A model generated the notes under the pieces. The model saw only the letters and a program-made list of their open reading frames with translations. It did not search any database and was not told where the DNA came from. A DNA stretch of 64,000 nt from Rhodococcus rhodnii (GTDB taxonomy: Bacteria; Actinomycetota; Actinomycetes; Mycobacteriales; Pseudonocardiaceae). The stretch lies in the NCBI GenBank assembly GCA_000720375.1, contig JOAA01000017.1:1-64000 (forward strand), read 5' to 3'. The position numbers and the translations under genes were made by a program. Shown piece by piece: positions 10,401 through 19,278 of the stretch (the stretch's first letter is position 1; each line of letters begins with the position of its first letter).

Positions 10401-10795
10401 TACGACAGCGCGAGATTGGGTACCAGCGATCCTGGTGCCGGAGGCACCCGAAGCGGATACGACCAGCTGAAGTCGCCCGTGTGCGACGCGACGGTCCAAC
10501 TCGCCGACGGTGCCAACGAAGTCGCGGCCGTCGTGCCGTGCCCGTCCGGCGCGGTCTGCTTGGGCCCTTGGTCGTTGCGAAGTTCGTTGCGCGACGCCTG
10601 GTCCTGGTTCAGCGTTTCCAACGACGGCGCGGTGACCGGAGTGGACGGTGTCGGCGGCAACGGCACCGACGGACCGGTCTGCCCGAAAGCAGCGGGCCCC
10701 GCGACGGCCTGCACCAGCGTCGTGACCAGCACCACGCTGAGCGTCAACGCGATCGATCTGGAACGCACAGTTCTCCCCATGGGTCTGGTTGTCAT
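4469..10795 (-). CDS. RHS/YD-repeat secreted protein with Hint domain and beta-solenoid-like tail
   Basis: This is a 2108-residue exported protein. Residues 1-38 form a signal peptide (RSRSIALTLSVVLVTTLVQAVAGPAAFGQ). A SpvB-like start (SWAGEGWNLSPGFVERTYG) is followed by many YD repeats that build the RHS shell. The RHS core boundary lies near 1610-1655 (LGARDYDPSTGRFVSVDPM … NGYTYSNNNPVTFSDPAG). A Hint (intein/hedgehog-type) domain spans about 1834-1977: CSFTGETKVVMADG start, TTEDHPFWNE block, DPVLVHND end. The last 131 residues repeat G(D/N)V(H/Y)GT every 16-18 residues and match no nuclease, deaminase or ADP-ribosyltransferase I know. RHS plus Hint plus variable tail is the plan of polymorphic toxins, but no immunity gene follows. 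The ATG overlaps the LamG stop (ATGA), so translation is coupled. Confidence 0.92.
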   Translation of the reverse strand: MTTRPMGRTVRSRSIALTLSVVLVTTLVQAVAGPAAFGQTGPSVPLPPTPSTPVTAPSLETLNQDQASRNELRNDQGPKQTAPDGHGTTAATSLAPSASWTVASHTGDFSWSYPLRVPPAPGSLVPNLALSYRSSEVDGRTSATNNQPSWAGEGWNLSPGFVERTYGACGDDDMGDVKPPQEMADLCWRSDNATASYGGSGGPLIRDGGSDNWRTKSDDGSRIERREGTDNDDNNGEYWVITAVDGTQYWFGSEKDSKSTWTVPVYGDDDNEPCKADTLAASHCVQAYRWLLDKVIDRNGNMMRYYYRTETNKYGQNQQETAVEYVRGGTLERIDYGLRDTVTTPSGRILFGIDDRCVPGSDCVESKKDNWPDVAWDNKCDATPCKVHHPSFWSTKRLASVTTQVSRGTAFDDVDRWDLEHSFPNPGDSEKASLWLKSLKHTGLVGDGTAVQPPVTFEGTALPNRVDTAADGVSPMYRYRITGVRTESGGLVSITYTSQCTPGTLPAKPEENTQWCFPVKWALKNHAERTDYFHKYMVTKVITSDRLRVQNDQKLSSPEQVVSYEYLDGAAWHWDTSEFTKDKTYNEFRGFGRVRTRIGAPDELSGKMTMSEERFYRGMDGDKLPNGTRSVTVEDSELTDYTDSDWLRGFGYESAQFAYEAPTVADRPDPPRIAKSIIVPDVQGPTATRGDLKAYIVRTGTQRSYTALSSGGWRITETDSDYNDRGLLTKVSDLGDVSTAQDDRCTINTYAPNTSKWIIGLISREEIVSVKCGEPLVFPRDALSDTRNTFDDNGNITKAEILTDRPEAGPVYLTVSTTEYDDHGRVETVKDAAGRTTTTAYTPALGGPLTQTMITSPAPKVGSAGLTTTTAYDPAWGMPVKITDPNGRVTTTAYDAAGRKTMVWLPNRPTNEKPSVKYSYLIRDDGASVVSTTRLGPKNTEITSKTLYDGLLRPRQSQSPAMGGGRLITDIRYDSLGRQWMKSQPYFNTGEVDDILWLASDAEMPGHTRSYYDDAGRLSASVYFAGAHEQRRSTITYGGDRVHNMPPSGATPVTSITDARGQVVERRRYHGPKPEGAYDATLYTYTKGGQLATVTDPMDKVWRYTHDLRGRLVTSEDPDSGTSTVSYDDLNRRTSGRDGRGETVAFEYDNLDRPIATYAGQIGGTKLTEWTYDTAFKGVGKLASSTRWVDGQAYTRKVISYNQLYQPTGTTLTIPAREGLLARTYTSLASYNVDGSVSSQTYDKAGELPAEGVSYKYDHLGPILESSGGYNGSTFLYGTATEYTRYGELQRVQLGPTGKHVWQSYYYDTNNRRLIRSVVDAQVPAPMQSDTKYTYTPAGTITSVADVPQGQQPADIQCFQQDYLLRTTQAWTAKAADWSADEGCKAEPSLAGLDGPAPYWHSYTYDKSGNRTAEVQHSSTGDTERSYTYDVAGHGHALNAVTTKKNGVTTREEYQYNAGGAVTRKGDQEFTWNVEGKLAGVKKDGKDTSFIYDAEGNRLIRRDPEGTTLYLPGQELRLNVNGGNPTVTRYYSHGGRIVAARQGNGTLTWLVGDHQGTGQIAINAGTLEVTRRRHLPFGGSRGTAVQWPTDHGFVGGVEDDSTGLTHLGARDYDPSTGRFVSVDPMLDLADAQQLNGYTYSNNNPVTFSDPAGTYCDSCDFYGRQDEQRGGSGSVWTPVAPGQPTKPNAPAGYGPAAAKAERAMIIDGRNKDRSKQPILFDRPIPTFEDLRALRLAHRGYADDEYDDAVRDWAKHVCRRAVGNEGFCSYVQDLGALDRDKSPIAELAVGMMPVAGAGQSAAECATGESSCWWLLADLPLLSVLKALKVGKIAAKPVAKACSFTGETKVVMADGTVKPIAEVKIGDEVLAADPQSGTTMAKAVKALIQHRDSVLDLVTEDGAKVTTTEDHPFWNETDRQWQRADRFDRGDSLLTSSGGRVAFGSLRADTRRFAVAYNLSVKDLRSYYVLIGADPVLVHNDDLCLVGEAGDVVSTVDGPIHTITVSEGTVIRGDVHGTVHIRGGAVLEGNVYGTLIMTGGSGSTLKGNVYGTVIQVGKFGPYSGNVMNNYGPHPGERPDGVFNHIEPGPTSAGTIMQIGTLQGSIIFGLTE

Positions 10796-13700
10796 GGCCG
10801 AAGCGGTCCCGGTACGGCCGTCAGCACATATCCGAGCGAGCTGATCACGGTCTGGCCTTCACATGTGCCTTCCCATGAGCTGAACAGCTCACCTGCCGCC
10901 GCCCCGGCGGTGATCTTGCAGCTGAACAGCTCCCGTGAGCTCAGTCCGTCCGGCGGCTGTGTCCAGGTCCTGCCGACCTTTCCAGCCACGGTCTTGCCAC
11001 CACAGGCGGGATCGATCGAGAGGAACTGATCCATTCCGTCCAAACAGGACATCAGTTGCTGCGTGCCTGCCTCGGAAATCATCGCCACCAGGCCAAGCAT
11101 GCCTTCCCGGCGGTAGCCGGGTCCGGCAGAGCCAGGCGAGGCGATGTGGTCACGCGCACGAGGGTGGTAGTACCGTGTCAACGGCGCGTAACCGACGAGG
11201 TAGCCGAGAAGGCCATCGTCCGTGTGCCCTTCACACGTCGGTGAGATCGAGTCGAATCGCTCACCTTCGAACACGCATCGCCGCAACGGAACGGTCGCGA
11301 TGCCTTCCGGAGCCGAGGTGTAGGCCCAGCCGAGATCGGCGAGCTTCACCTGTCCTTCACAGCCCGGATCGGCGGAAGTGAAGGAGTCGACGTTGTCGCC
11401 AAGGCAGCTGTACAGCCGACGCGACCCAGGTTTCTGCTCGGTGAGCATCATGCCCAGCGGCCCTTCGTACCGGTAACCGGCAGGCGCCTGGTCGAACTTG
11501 TCCCAGATGCTCGCGCTCGAATACACCGACCGGTGCTCACCGCCACCGATCGCGTTGAACCTGCCGAGCTGCCCGCCCGAGGGCGCGGGCCAGTTCGCCC
11601 GCTGTGCGATGTCGTCGACGGAAGCGGCACCGTAGTCGGTGGTCACCTCGTCGAGCGCGCCGTTGAAGTAGCCCGTCATCGCGCCGTTCTCCTTGGCACG
11701 GCCGAGATGGAACGGATAGTACGCAGGCCAGAGCAACGTGTCGTCCTTCGTGCCCACGTGCTGGCCGTTGACGTACAAGCGCAACTGCCGCATCGGCGCG
11801 TCGTACACACCGGTCAGGTGTGTCCACTTGCCCACCTCGGGCGGCTGCAACGAATTGGCGTACGTCAGCGGCGAACCATCCTGATCCGCGGTGGCCGCGC
11901 CGAAGATCCACCGGCCGATCTCGGGCCGGTACTGCAGCAGGAACGCGCTCTGCCTGCTGCCTTCCTGGCTGAGCACAGTGGACACCCGGTCGTTGCGGGA
12001 CAGCTTCACCCATGCCGACACCGTGAAACTGTCGTGCGTCGGCGTGCCTGCCCACTGCGCTGTCGCCGCTCCAGTTGCGCCGTCCAGCTGCAATGCCTTG
12101 CCGATCACACCGGTCGTGAGACCGGTCGTGCCGGACAACGTGGTCGGGTTCGCGCGCCACGAGTGGTCCTGCGCTGTGCCGTCGTCGAACCGCCAGTAAC
12201 CGTGCAAAGCCGGTGGCGCGTCGTCGTGGATCGCGCGGACTTCACCGTCGGACAAGGCTTTGCGGAACGCGCGGACGTCGTCGACGCCACGCGGGAAGAA
12301 GCACCCGTTCGCTCCGTTCCACCTGCACCGGCCCATGGAGAACGCACCGGCGGACGCCCGGACCTTGATGCCGACCTGCACACCGGAGAGCACTCCGTTG
12401 ACGTACAAGCGAAGCTGTTCCAGGCCGGAGTCGTAGACCACCGCGAGATGTGTCCAGCCCGCCACCGCGGGTTCGGCGGACATCAGGTAGTCGAGGCTGG
12501 GATTGTCCTTGTCCTCCTTGGGCACCACCACTCCCCACTTCTTGGCGGTGGGGTCGAACTGCATGTGGAAGGCGCTGACGCGGTCGCCGTCCTGGCCGAA
12601 CACCGTCACGTAACGCGACATGTTGTCGAGATATCCCCAGCCGGCGACCGAGAAGCTCCGGTCGGTGTTGAGCACCGGGCCTGCCGTGTCGGCATATCCG
12701 GTGGTGCCGTCGAACCAGCCAGTGGCCCCGATCCGGCCCGCGTACCAGCCGTTGCCGCCCTTCATGGTCGCGTGTGACGCACGCCCGCTCGAGTCGCCCG
12801 CGGTGGTGCCGGTGGCTTCGTCGAACTTCCAGTGCCCGGCATCCGGGACCGGCAGCGCGGTCGGGCCACTTTCCACCGGGTACGAGCGGTGCAGGGCGGA
12901 AACCCGGTCGATGGTCAGCGCGCCGCTGTACATCCGGACGTCATCGACCCGGCCCGGCCAGAACTGGTCGCGGCCCTGGGCATACCCGCTGCCGATCCGC
13001 AACTGGCCGGTGGCCTGCCACGGGCTGAGCAGAATGCCGTCGTCTTTGCGGGTACCGTCCACGAAAAGCCAGACCGCCTTGGCAGGCGCGTCGTACACGC
13101 CGGTCAGGTGCACCCACTTCGTGTCCTCGCCCGAAAACACATCCACCGACGCCTTCGTCACGACGCCGTCCTGCCGCTCGGGCAGCTCGAAGATCCAGTT
13201 GCCGAACGTGCCGGACTCGAGGTCCTTGACGTATCCCAGCCGGAACTTCGGCGGAGCACTGCCGCCGCCGTCCAACGAGACCGCGCTGATCATGCACCGC
13301 AAGGTCTCCGGATCCACCTCACACGTGTTGCCGTCAAGGTGCACCCACGCCGAGACCGTGAAACTGGTGTCCGTGCGCACGTCGATGCCACTCGTGGTCG
13401 CGACATCGTCGACACCGTCGAACTTCAGCGCGTTGCCTACCCGTCCGGCACCGAAAGCGGTGCCCTTGGTCAACGTCATGCCCTTGGCCCCGGCCGAGTC
13501 ACCCGCGGCGGTGCCACTGCCTTCGTCCATGGTCCAGTTGTGCCCGAGGCTGACGTCCCGGCCGGCCATCACGGAGATCTCACTGGCGAACAACGGTCTG
13601 TTGTAGACGAACACGTCGTCGATCGCGCCGGTGAACAGCTCGGTGTTCGGATTGCCGTTCCACTTGGACTTGCCGAACTGCAGCGGCCCGGTCGCGTTGA

Positions 13701-16700
13701 ATCCGCCTTCGTGCGCGGCTGAAGCGGCCAGCACACCGTTGACGTACAGCTCGATCCGCTTGCGGTCCTTGCTGTACACACCGACGAGATGCGTCCAGAC
13801 ACCGCGTACCGCTGCCGGCCCGGTCGCCTGGTCGGCCACGATGGCCTGGTCGGCGCGTGCGGCGGCGAAATCCCACCGGCCGTCGGCCAACGCGCGCAAC
13901 GTGAACCCGCTGACGTTGTTGCCGTCCTGGGACACCACCGCGGCCTGGGTACCGATCTTGTCCAACCGTGCCCACGCGGCGACCGAGAAGCTCTTGTCGG
14001 TGTCGAACGCCCTTGGCACGGTGACGAAACCGTTGCCGCCGTCGAGCCGGACAGCCATGTCGGCCGGGTCCGGGTTCATGGTCTGACCCGCTGACCAGTC
14101 CGCGCCGCCGGTGCTGAGGGTGCCATGCAGGGCCTTGCCGGACGTGTCGTTGGCGGTCCCGTCCAGCTTCCACTCGCCCGCCTTGACATTGTCGCGCGTG
14201 ACGATCCCACTGATCTCGTCCTCCGGCAGCGCCCGGCTGTAGAGCCGAACCTCGTCGATCAAACCGGGCCAGAAGTCCGTCGGGGTGCCCATCAGCTTGC
14301 CGCGACCGACTGTCAACGGACCCGTCGCATGCCAGGGAGCCGCAGGCAACACGCCCTCGTTGCCGAACTCACCGTTGACGTAGATCCGCATCTTGCGGGT
14401 AGCCGCGTCGAACGTGCCCGTCAGGTGAACCCATTCGCCCTTCACCGGCGTCTGCGACGCACTGACACCGATCCACTGCGGGTTGTCGTCGTCGGTGGTG
14501 AACCGGAGGAACACCCACTTGTTGACGGAACTGTTGTACTGCAGATAGAAGCCGCTGTTTCGGGCACCGTCCTGACCGACCGCGGTCATCGACGTGCCAC
14601 CGGTGACGAACTCCCGTGCGTGCACCCAGGCCGCGACCGTGAAGCTCTGGTCGGTGCGCAGCACCGGACCGCTGGTCGTCATCGTGCCATTGATGCCGTT
14701 GACGTTGAGCGCTCCCTTGGACGCGCCTTTCGGGTCGAACGAGGCATTGTCGCCCAGCACGCCGTCCGCGCCGCCCTCAACGGAGTTACGCGCGGTCTTG
14801 CCGCCGTCCTCGTCGAACTTCCAGTGTGCGACGTGGACGTTGCTCTGGCCCACCGCGGCTGCGATCTCGGCCTCGGTCAGCGCCCGGTCATGCAGCTGGA
14901 CCTCGTCGATGGTGCCCTTCCAGTGATCGACCGCCGGGTGCACGTGCCACATCGTCTGGCCAATCCGGACCTTGCCGGGGGCGAACTCGGCCACGGCGGT
15001 GAACGGCACACTGCCGGCGAGCACACCGTTGACATAGAGACGCACCTGTTTGTTGACCGGGTCTCGAACACCAGCCAGATGGGTCCAGGTGTTCTGTTGC
15101 GGCATGCCAGCCGGTGATTCCGCGACCTGTACGCCCTTGCCTTCAGTCGTCGAGTTGGGCACGCCGAACGCCCAGCGCGCGTTGCTCCCGTCGCCTTCGG
15201 CACGGAACCACAGCGCGAATCCTGGGAACAGCGCGCCGTCCTGACTCACGACAGCCCGTGCGCCCCTGTCCACCTTGAGGTTCACCCATGCCGAGACAGT
15301 GAAACCGGCGTCGTTCCGGATCGCGTTGGGCGCGCTGACATGGTCGTCCACACCGTCAAGCTCGACGCCTGAACCGATCGCGCCACCGCTGGTGAAGCTC
15401 GCGCCGCCCTCCAGGGTTCCGTGCCGGTCGCCGAGGAACGCCGTGTCACGGGCGTTGCCTTCCATCGACCACTGCGCCGCCGGGCCGTTGCCCGACCGGA
15501 CGTAGATCCGGTACACGCGGGTCTTCGTGCTCTTGTTGCCTGCCTTGTCAACGCTTTGCACGAACAGCTCACGCAGATTGTCACCGGGAGGCGCGATCGT
15601 CACCGTCGCGGAGCCGCCGAGCCCGTTGGCGTTCACTTTGTTCGACGGCGGATCCTGCCAGCCGTACAAGTAGTGGTCGACGTCGTCGACGCCGTTGGCG
15701 CCAAACGTGAACGTGTCCGCTACGCCGGCGCCACCGTGCCACCGGTTGTCCTCCTGGTAGAGCACGCCGCTGACGGTCGGTTCCTTGGTGATTCCCACTC
15801 TGTCCACAACGAACGGACGCGGCGAGAACGCCCAGTCGCTGGCCGCCCGGCCGTCCCCGCCCATGACGGCCCACTCGATCTTCTTGCCATGCAGGTCCGT
15901 GAGGTTGACGTTCTTGCCGTGGAACGCACCGGATGACTGGAATTGCCCGAGCCAGCCGGTGTCCTCCTGTTCGCCGCCGCGGTTGACCCACCAGCGCGGG
16001 TCGACCATGTCTCCGTCCGGATCGGACAGACGAGCGCTCAACCGGATGCTGTCTTTGCTGGAATACGTGACACCACCGCAGTTCGCGCATGGCTCGGGCA
16101 ACGGCGGGTCGGTCATGTGGTCGGTCGGTGATGACGGTGACCGGTTGTACGTGACCTTCAGTATGGTGGAGCCCGGGTCGAACTTCCGCCACGCGAGCTG
16201 GTCGCCGGAGTCGGCGGCTTTCAGGAAATACGTGGATCTCGCCGTCCGCTCGACCTCACCGGCCGGGAGCTCCACACCCGCGCTCTTCCAGCCGGTGCAG
16301 TTGTCGTACACAACGGGCGCACTGCGGGTCGCGATCCGGTGACCGTGCAGGCGGCTGTTCCAGGTCATGCCGTCCCAGATGTCATAGCCGCCGCCCACGC
16401 GGTAGACCTCGAAGTTGCGTTCCGCACAGCTCGGGCTGCGGACAACCGAAGTGTCCAAAGTAGCCGATACCACCGGCTTGTCGTGCAGGAAGCCCGTGTC
16501 GTACTCGAAATACGCCCATGCCTCACCGATGCCGTTGCAGTAGTCGGGCGGCCCCCGATGGCACTGACCGACCTGCGCCCACGGATGGTCGCCGCTCGTC
16601 CACCAGTACTTGTCAGTCGGCTTGCCGGAAAGCACCGTGGCCCAGCCGTGGATGCCCGGCGGACTCCACGGCGGATCGACCGTCACCGGATAGACCACGC

Positions 16701-17514
16701 CGTCCTCAGCGAGGAACTTCTGGTCCGGCACGATCACCAGCGAACCGTCCACGAAGGACACGTCAACCGGCGCGGACTTTGCGGTGACCGGGTCGGATCC
16801 GCTGGAGTCCCACATCTTCGACTGCGGCGAAGTGAAGACCTCGGTGCCCTTCTCGTCAACCGCCTTCAGTGTTCCCTTGTCAGACAGCAGCTTCAGCCCC
16901 GGCGCCCGCACGCCCAGCTTGACCGTGGCCAGCTTGGGGTTTCGAGCGGCATCGGCCGACTTGATCACGAGATGCTGCTGGTATCCGCTGCGCTCGGCGA
17001 TCATCACCAGATCGACACCGGGCAGGACTTCGGGATACGTCGCCTTGTTCGCCGAAAGGACCGGCTGGGGCAGCGGATCCGGCCACTGGATGGCGAACTC
17101 ACGGCCATCACGGTGCATGCTCGCCAGATCATCGCGCCTGCCGCCACCGGACAAGGTCAGCTGACCCTCCGCGGCCTTCGGCCCGATACGACCGTCCGGC
17201 TTGCGCACCAGGGTGGTGTCGATGGTCACCCAGGAGCCGCCCTGCTTCACGCGGACCGGCACGGCCGAGAACTCCGCGGTCATCGTGCCGCCGGGATTGG
17301 CGTACACCGTGCGGGTCGACGTCCGCTCGGCGGCGACCTCGACCCGCGAGCCCTGCGCACTCGCCAGCACCGCGGCGGTCGCGGCATCCGGCGCCTCAAC
17401 GGATCTGTCTCTCGGCGCCGGCGCACCGTTCGGCACGCTGCCGCCCACGATCGTCAGTACGGAACTCACCAGAGCGGTGATCGTTCCGCCGATCACGACA
17501 CGACGCAGGCGCAC
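10792..17514 (-). CDS. Giant secreted six-LamG (concanavalin-like) protein with DUF5648-like C-terminus
   Basis: This is a 2240-residue exported protein. An N-terminal signal-anchor (VVIGGTITALVSSVLTIVGG) leads a beta-rich region, then a DNRLRE-like module (about 290-480) and an Ig-like stretch. Six LamG jellyroll domains begin near residues 679, 895, 1113, 1323, 1557 and 1769, each with the pattern W-(K/R/T/S)-(F/M/L)-D/E … D(G/N)…D and SFTVSAWV. Residues about 1990-2240 carry four Cys-bearing repeats resembling DUF5648 (LYSCLGDNVDSFTSADPGC; RYYHPRARDHIASPGSAGPG). The GTG start follows GGGGAGG. LamG domains bind glycans or proteins outside the cell. Coupling to the RHS gene suggests a joint cell-surface role, probably adhesion or delivery of the RHS protein (inference). 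Confidence 0.9.
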   Translation of the reverse strand: MRLRRVVIGGTITALVSSVLTIVGGSVPNGAPAPRDRSVEAPDAATAAVLASAQGSRVEVAAERTSTRTVYANPGGTMTAEFSAVPVRVKQGGSWVTIDTTLVRKPDGRIGPKAAEGQLTLSGGGRRDDLASMHRDGREFAIQWPDPLPQPVLSANKATYPEVLPGVDLVMIAERSGYQQHLVIKSADAARNPKLATVKLGVRAPGLKLLSDKGTLKAVDEKGTEVFTSPQSKMWDSSGSDPVTAKSAPVDVSFVDGSLVIVPDQKFLAEDGVVYPVTVDPPWSPPGIHGWATVLSGKPTDKYWWTSGDHPWAQVGQCHRGPPDYCNGIGEAWAYFEYDTGFLHDKPVVSATLDTSVVRSPSCAERNFEVYRVGGGYDIWDGMTWNSRLHGHRIATRSAPVVYDNCTGWKSAGVELPAGEVERTARSTYFLKAADSGDQLAWRKFDPGSTILKVTYNRSPSSPTDHMTDPPLPEPCANCGGVTYSSKDSIRLSARLSDPDGDMVDPRWWVNRGGEQEDTGWLGQFQSSGAFHGKNVNLTDLHGKKIEWAVMGGDGRAASDWAFSPRPFVVDRVGITKEPTVSGVLYQEDNRWHGGAGVADTFTFGANGVDDVDHYLYGWQDPPSNKVNANGLGGSATVTIAPPGDNLRELFVQSVDKAGNKSTKTRVYRIYVRSGNGPAAQWSMEGNARDTAFLGDRHGTLEGGASFTSGGAIGSGVELDGVDDHVSAPNAIRNDAGFTVSAWVNLKVDRGARAVVSQDGALFPGFALWFRAEGDGSNARWAFGVPNSTTEGKGVQVAESPAGMPQQNTWTHLAGVRDPVNKQVRLYVNGVLAGSVPFTAVAEFAPGKVRIGQTMWHVHPAVDHWKGTIDEVQLHDRALTEAEIAAAVGQSNVHVAHWKFDEDGGKTARNSVEGGADGVLGDNASFDPKGASKGALNVNGINGTMTTSGPVLRTDQSFTVAAWVHAREFVTGGTSMTAVGQDGARNSGFYLQYNSSVNKWVFLRFTTDDDNPQWIGVSASQTPVKGEWVHLTGTFDAATRKMRIYVNGEFGNEGVLPAAPWHATGPLTVGRGKLMGTPTDFWPGLIDEVRLYSRALPEDEISGIVTRDNVKAGEWKLDGTANDTSGKALHGTLSTGGADWSAGQTMNPDPADMAVRLDGGNGFVTVPRAFDTDKSFSVAAWARLDKIGTQAAVVSQDGNNVSGFTLRALADGRWDFAAARADQAIVADQATGPAAVRGVWTHLVGVYSKDRKRIELYVNGVLAASAAHEGGFNATGPLQFGKSKWNGNPNTELFTGAIDDVFVYNRPLFASEISVMAGRDVSLGHNWTMDEGSGTAAGDSAGAKGMTLTKGTAFGAGRVGNALKFDGVDDVATTSGIDVRTDTSFTVSAWVHLDGNTCEVDPETLRCMISAVSLDGGGSAPPKFRLGYVKDLESGTFGNWIFELPERQDGVVTKASVDVFSGEDTKWVHLTGVYDAPAKAVWLFVDGTRKDDGILLSPWQATGQLRIGSGYAQGRDQFWPGRVDDVRMYSGALTIDRVSALHRSYPVESGPTALPVPDAGHWKFDEATGTTAGDSSGRASHATMKGGNGWYAGRIGATGWFDGTTGYADTAGPVLNTDRSFSVAGWGYLDNMSRYVTVFGQDGDRVSAFHMQFDPTAKKWGVVVPKEDKDNPSLDYLMSAEPAVAGWTHLAVVYDSGLEQLRLYVNGVLSGVQVGIKVRASAGAFSMGRCRWNGANGCFFPRGVDDVRAFRKALSDGEVRAIHDDAPPALHGYWRFDDGTAQDHSWRANPTTLSGTTGLTTGVIGKALQLDGATGAATAQWAGTPTHDSFTVSAWVKLSRNDRVSTVLSQEGSRQSAFLLQYRPEIGRWIFGAATADQDGSPLTYANSLQPPEVGKWTHLTGVYDAPMRQLRLYVNGQHVGTKDDTLLWPAYYPFHLGRAKENGAMTGYFNGALDEVTTDYGAASVDDIAQRANWPAPSGGQLGRFNAIGGGEHRSVYSSASIWDKFDQAPAGYRYEGPLGMMLTEQKPGSRRLYSCLGDNVDSFTSADPGCEGQVKLADLGWAYTSAPEGIATVPLRRCVFEGERFDSISPTCEGHTDDGLLGYLVGYAPLTRYYHPRARDHIASPGSAGPGYRREGMLGLVAMISEAGTQQLMSCLDGMDQFLSIDPACGGKTVAGKVGRTWTQPPDGLSSRELFSCKITAGAAAGELFSSWEGTCEGQTVISSLGYVLTAVPGPLRP

Positions 17515-17848
17515 GTGGCCTCCCCAGTCCGCAGCTATGACTCCGGGCAGTGTGAGCAGCGCCGGTTTCAGCCTGGCAACAGCTCGGCTTCACCGCTTGA
17601 TGTCCGGTTCAGTGGTTGAGAGCAACCAGAAGAGGTGAGTAGTGGACATTCACCCACCAACGAGACTACACATCGGACGGACACCTTGCGAGGTTCCAAG
17701 CGCTGCGTATCGGAGCGTCGTCCTTCGATCGCTGAATCAGACCGGCTGCACGCAGAGATGCCGCAAAACCATCATGAAACCGCTGTGAAGGTCGCGGCAT
17801 ACACCCTCGGCGTGGTTGTACCACGGTGAACTACGAGGGGAGTCGAGA
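17515..17848. other. Divergent promoter region of the LamG/RHS operon and the esterase gene
   Basis: There is no gene in these 334 bases. The minus-strand ribosome site of the LamG gene (GGGGAGG) lies at its left edge. Near the right edge CGTGG-TTGTA-CCACG (17811-17825) is a 5-bp inverted repeat just upstream of the esterase start and may be an operator. Promoter hexamers were not assigned. Confidence 0.4.
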
Positions 17849-19222
17849 ATGACCATGAACCGCCGACAGATGCTGGCCGGGATGGCCGCGACCGTTGGAA
17901 TGGCACAAGGATCGCCAGCACACGCGACACCGTCGATCGCGGCTCGGCTGAGCAAGAAGGCGATACAGCCGTTGCGCACGCTGGATCCGGCCGGGCCGTT
18001 GGATGACCTCGAATGGCTGGACAATGCTGTCGGGGACGCGCGGGTGGTGGCGATCGGAGAGAGCGCGCACTACAACGGTGAGACCTACCAGTTGCGCCAC
18101 CGTTTGCAGCGCTATCTGGTCGAGCGATTTGGGTTCAGCGGCTACGCGATGGAGACCGGGTTCACCGAGGGCTGGCTGACCGATAAGTGGATCCGCGGCG
18201 GACAGGGCCGGATCGGCCAGGTCCAGGCGAGCGGTCTGACGTCGCTGACCGGACTGTGGACGCAGATGCGCGCGCATCTGCAATGGATGCGACGGCACCC
18301 GACCGGCTTCTACGGAATCGACCTGGGCGGCTCGAACACGTCCCTGCTTCCCGCACTGGACGCCGTGACCGCCTACCTGGCACAGGCCGATCCCGAGTAC
18401 ACAATAGACCCACGCATCCGGCAGACGGCCTCGGCCTTCGCGGCGACCTCCGCGTTCTCCGCTCCCGCGGCCATCGCCGCCTACGGCCAGCTCACATCCG
18501 ACACCCGGGACGCGCTCACCGCCAACCTCGCCGAGCTCGCCGCGCGCATGACCGCACGACGCCTGGAATACCTACAGCGAACAACCATCGACGCCTACGA
18601 ACGCGCACAGCGCTCGCTACGCCACACGGTCATCCTCGACACCGTCAACCGAGCAATGGCCCGGGGCGACATGCAGACAGCGATGTTCAACCGCGACGCC
18701 GAGATCGCCGACACCGTCGAACGGATCCTGCGCCGCGAGAACCGCATCCTGCTCGCCGCCCACAACGGACACATCCAACGCTGGCCCGGCACGCTGCCCG
18801 GCATTCCCACCATGACACCGATGGGCATGCACCTGGCCGATCGGCTCGGCAACGACTACCGGGTGATCGGCATGACCACCGGAACCGGCCAAACCCTCAA
18901 CACGGACGCCGATTTCTACGCCGGCAAGCTCTTCACCACCCTGGATCCGCCCAAGCCGGACAGCCTCGACGGGCTCATGGCCGCCAGTCACGACGGCCCG
19001 TTCGCAACCGACCTCCGGCGCCTCTCCCCGCACGACACCGCCACCGTCAAGACCATCACCCAGCAGCGTTACGGCACGTACTACGCCGAAGTGAATCCAC
19101 TGCGGGCTTACGACGTCATCGTCCACCTCCCCCGCGTCACCGCGGCCCAACCCGACCAGGACGCCCTCGCCCACTCACCCCGCGAAGTGCGAGAGACATT
19201 CGCCAAGTGGCAATCGCAGTGA
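17849..19222 (+). CDS. Erythromycin-esterase family protein, Tat-exported
   Basis: The protein has 457 residues from the ATG at 17849, which follows GAGGGGAG at the right distance. The frame is open a little further upstream, but this start gives a Tat signal (MNRRQMLAGMAATVGMAQG, cleavage after AHA). The Ere-family core is clear: VVAIGESAHYNGETYQLRHRL near the start with its conserved His, then GYAMETGF, and LLAAHNGHIQRW later. The family includes the macrolide lactone esterases EreA/EreB and many members with other or unknown substrates. Macrolide resistance is possible but not shown. Export would place hydrolysis outside the cell. Confidence 0.88.
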   Translation: MTMNRRQMLAGMAATVGMAQGSPAHATPSIAARLSKKAIQPLRTLDPAGPLDDLEWLDNAVGDARVVAIGESAHYNGETYQLRHRLQRYLVERFGFSGYAMETGFTEGWLTDKWIRGGQGRIGQVQASGLTSLTGLWTQMRAHLQWMRRHPTGFYGIDLGGSNTSLLPALDAVTAYLAQADPEYTIDPRIRQTASAFAATSAFSAPAAIAAYGQLTSDTRDALTANLAELAARMTARRLEYLQRTTIDAYERAQRSLRHTVILDTVNRAMARGDMQTAMFNRDAEIADTVERILRRENRILLAAHNGHIQRWPGTLPGIPTMTPMGMHLADRLGNDYRVIGMTTGTGQTLNTDADFYAGKLFTTLDPPKPDSLDGLMAASHDGPFATDLRRLSPHDTATVKTITQQRYGTYYAEVNPLRAYDVIVHLPRVTAAQPDQDALAHSPREVRETFAKWQSQ

Positions 19223-19278
19223 CGTTCCCGCAGTGTCTCCTGAGGATCTCGCACGCGAGGGCTGGCGCCAGTCGAGCG

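Noticed and set aside
10792..10795. Frameshift joining the LamG and RHS genes into one protein
   Set aside because: The ATGA overlap is a normal stop-start coupling, and each frame has its own signal peptide.
8747..11029. Plus-strand open frame of 760 codons
   Set aside because: It is a shadow of the RHS and LamG genes with no start signal or motif.
17849..19222. Proven macrolide resistance gene
   Set aside because: The protein belongs to the erythromycin-esterase family, but many members have no such activity. The sequence alone does not show it.
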